Shown: positions 6,473 through 7,741 of the stretch, one piece after another
How positions within the stretch are numbered: position 1 is the stretch's first letter
Layout of the letters: the number at the start of each line of letters is the position of its first letter
Origin: an uncultured Rhodospirillales bacterium
GTDB taxonomy: Bacteria > Pseudomonadota > Alphaproteobacteria > Acetobacterales > Acetobacteraceae
Length of the DNA stretch: 7,741 bases
Direction: 5' to 3'
NCBI GenBank assembly: GCA_903928045.1
Contig: CAIYPH010000619.1
Location: 1-7,741 of the forward strand
The notes under the pieces: generated by a model
Database searches by the model: none
Told to the model about the DNA's origin: nothing
The model's input: the letters and a program-made list of their open reading frames with translations, nothing else
Made by a program: the position numbers and the translations under genes

Positions 6473-7275
6473 CCAACACATTGACCACTGACGCCGCCCG
6501 TCTGCCGATGTTGCTCACCCAACTCCGTCTGCCAACGATCGCCCGGCTCTGGCCGGCGCTGACCGAAACCGCCGACCGCGAGAGCTGGCCCGCCGCGAAA
6601 ACCCTCGCGGCGTTAATGGAACACGAGATCGCCGAGCGGGCGCGGCGGCGCACCGTCCGGCATTTACTGGAGGCCAGACTGCCCGAGGGTAAGACCCTCG
6701 ACCGTTTCGACTTCACCGCCGTCACCTCGATCAGTAAGGCGCGGGTCACCGCTTTGGCGGAAGGTGACAGCTGGCTCGATCAGGGAACGAACATTCTGCT
6801 GTTCGGCCCGCCGGGCGTCGGCAAATCGCACCTCGCCGCCGCCCTCGGCCATGCCATGATCGATGCCGGTTATCGCGTGCTGTTTACCCGCACGACCGAC
6901 CTCGTCCAGCAACTCCAAACGGCGCGCCAGGAACTCAAACTGGCATCCGCGATCGAGAAACTCGACAAATACGACCTGCTGATCCTCGACGATCTGTCCT
7001 ACGTCCAGAAGAGCCAGGCGGAAACCAGCGTGATTTTCGAGCTGATCAGTGCCCGTTACGAACGGCGGTCCTTACTGATCACCGCCAATCAGCCGTTTGG
7101 CGCCTGGGACGCGATCTTCCCAGACCCGGCGATGACGGTCGCCGCGATCGATCGCCTTGTGCACCACTCCATCATCCTGGAGATGAACACCGACAGTTAC
7201 CGGCGCAAATCCGCCGAAACAAAGCTCACGAAAAGACCGGTGGGCAAGTCTGGGAATGCCGTCGATGTTTCGTGA
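6469..7275 (+). CDS. istB: IS21-family helper ATPase IstB
   Basis: A 268-residue AAA+ ATPase related to DnaC/DnaA. It assembles on target DNA and activates the IstA transposase. After an N-terminal helical domain (about residues 1-85), Walker A is GPPGVGKS at 113-120, Walker B is LLILDDLSY with Asp174-Asp175, and a sensor-type Asn207 is in TANQPF. The segment IDRLVHHSIIL near the C-terminus is the usual IstB end of the ATPase core. The ATG (6469-6471) overlaps the istA TGA as ATGA, so translation is coupled and the two proteins are made together. The stop overlaps a possible GTG of the next gene as GTGA. No damage is visible. Confidence 0.96.
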   Translation: MTNTLTTDAARLPMLLTQLRLPTIARLWPALTETADRESWPAAKTLAALMEHEIAERARRRTVRHLLEARLPEGKTLDRFDFTAVTSISKARVTALAEGDSWLDQGTNILLFGPPGVGKSHLAAALGHAMIDAGYRVLFTRTTDLVQQLQTARQELKLASAIEKLDKYDLLILDDLSYVQKSQAETSVIFELISARYERRSLLITANQPFGAWDAIFPDPAMTVAAIDRLVHHSIILEMNTDSYRRKSAETKLTKRPVGKSGNAVDVS

Positions 7276-7298
7276 CGTCACGTTTGGGAGTGGAAATC

Positions 7299-7610
7299 AT
7301 GCCGCGTAAATCGATTGGTGAAAGACCCATGACCGACGCCGAACGGCAGGCCCGCCATCGTGCCGCCCACCCGCCGGGCGTGCCGGTCATCCGCATCCGC
7401 CGCCCGGCCGATCACCGCGGCCGCGCCCGCCGATGGGACGACCACGTCGCCGGCCTCGTGCAGGCGCAGGTTGAGTTCGCCGCCTGGCTGGAAAGCTTGC
7501 CCGACAGCCTTCAGGACAGCGCGACCGCCGAGGCCTTGCGCGCGATCTGCGATCTGGACCTCAGTGAACTGCAAGCGATCGTCCCGCCGCGCGGGTTCGG
7601 CCGGGACTGA
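7299..7610 (+). CDS. Small accessory protein of the IS21 element, function unknown
   Basis: A 103-residue hydrophilic protein lying inside the element, downstream of istB. Its first third is very basic, with an AERQARHRAA helix (residues 14-23) and an RIRRPADHRGRARRW stretch (32-46), which suggests nucleic-acid contact. The rest is a leucine- and acid-rich helical region (QVEFAAWLESLPDSLQDSA, then LDLSELQAI). I recall similar small proteins beside IS21 genes in other alphaproteobacteria but cannot name a characterised family; the classical IS21 has only istA and istB. The ATG at 7299 is preferred because GGGAG (7286-7290) is 8 bases upstream. An in-frame GTG at 7272 overlapping the istB stop would add nine residues, and ATG 7329 would give a shorter form. 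Confidence 0.75.
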   Translation: MPRKSIGERPMTDAERQARHRAAHPPGVPVIRIRRPADHRGRARRWDDHVAGLVQAQVEFAAWLESLPDSLQDSATAEALRAICDLDLSELQAIVPPRGFGRD

Positions 7611-7689
7611 TCCGCGCTCTGGCATCGATAGGCACGCCGCCGGTTTTGCCTTGACGGTCAGCCGAAATCAGCCAATGGATCGGCGGCCA

Positions 7690-7741
7690 TAGGCGCTCAA
7701 GATAGTTGACGCGCACCGCTCACGCTCATTGTCGCGCTACA
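7690..7741 (-). repeat. Right terminal inverted repeat with two tandem subrepeats
   Basis: Read on the minus strand, the end is TGTAGC, then subrepeats at 7735-7713 (GCGACAATGAGCGTGAGCGG...) and 7712-7690 (GCGTCAACTATCTTGAGCGC...). Each matches its left-end counterpart at 18 of 23 positions, with the same order and spacing. The tip CA is the last base pair of the window. The stretch 7611-7689 between the accessory gene and this repeat shows no gene or clear hairpin. Confidence 0.85.

Larger units (their letters stand above)
4785..7741 (+). mobile_element. IS21-family insertion sequence, apparently complete (about 2957 bases)
   Basis: The element carries istA, istB and a third small gene, all on the plus strand, between matching inverted ends. 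Each end is TG plus four bases followed by two tandem 23-base subrepeats; the two ends match at 38 of 52 positions when one is reverse-complemented, mostly in the subrepeats. Multiple terminal repeats and TG...CA tips are characteristic of IS21 elements. The element interrupts a glycosyltransferase-like domain. The left boundary at 4785 is inferred from symmetry with the right end, because both tips then have TG exactly six bases outside the first subrepeat. A start at 4781 (also TG) cannot be excluded. The right tip falls on the last base of the window, so the target-site duplication cannot be checked. All three genes are open, so the copy looks potentially active. Confidence 0.88.

Noticed and set aside
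7637..7687. Distant GCCGCCG/CGGCGGC complementarity near the right end of the element
   Set aside because: A 7-base GC-only match over about 40 bases is expected by chance in this composition.

Overview
The window is GC-rich throughout, with proteobacterial ribosome-binding sites and dense packing. It reads as a chromosomal stretch of an alphaproteobacterium; the lineage is an inference from codon style, family mix and the IS21-type element, and no rRNA or marker gene is present to prove it. There are no tRNA, rRNA or CRISPR features.

Left part (1-2790) holds four intact-looking metabolic genes in two divergent pairs. On the minus strand, an EamA/DMT-type membrane transporter (85-1008) overlaps by 4 bases (ATGA) the start of a second gene cut by the window edge (1-88, possibly an L-2-amino-thiazoline-4-carboxylic acid hydrolase-type protein). 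On the plus strand, a small type II 3-dehydroquinate dehydratase-like protein (1126-1560) is followed by a zinc-dependent medium-chain alcohol dehydrogenase (1633-2733) that ends in a strong hairpin terminator (2756-2790). The dehydratase-like protein keeps the fold signature but has lost the essential Arg, Tyr and one His of the family, so it probably does not do the shikimate-pathway reaction. Together the four genes could be a small catabolic or detoxification locus, but nothing in the sequence names a substrate.

Middle part (2802-4784) is a decayed gene: an SGNH/GDSL hydrolase joined to a C-terminal glycosyltransferase-2-like domain. It is broken by an in-frame TAG at 3189-3191 and then by a transposon insertion inside the glycosyltransferase domain, just after its acidic TEVDE motif.

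Right part (4785-7741) is what appears to be a complete IS21-family insertion sequence. It has 52-base ends, each built of a TG-starting tip plus two tandem 23-base subrepeats in inverted orientation. Inside are istA (transposase), istB (AAA+ helper ATPase, ATGA overlap with istA) and a third small accessory gene. Its leader carries two inverted repeats, one of which encloses the istA ribosome-binding site. The inferred right end coincides with the last base of the window, so the target duplication and the rest of the broken gene lie outside it.

I do not see a convincing new defence or RNA-based system. The most unusual items are the catalytically altered AroQ-like protein with its neighbours, and the structured IS leader together with the third IS gene.
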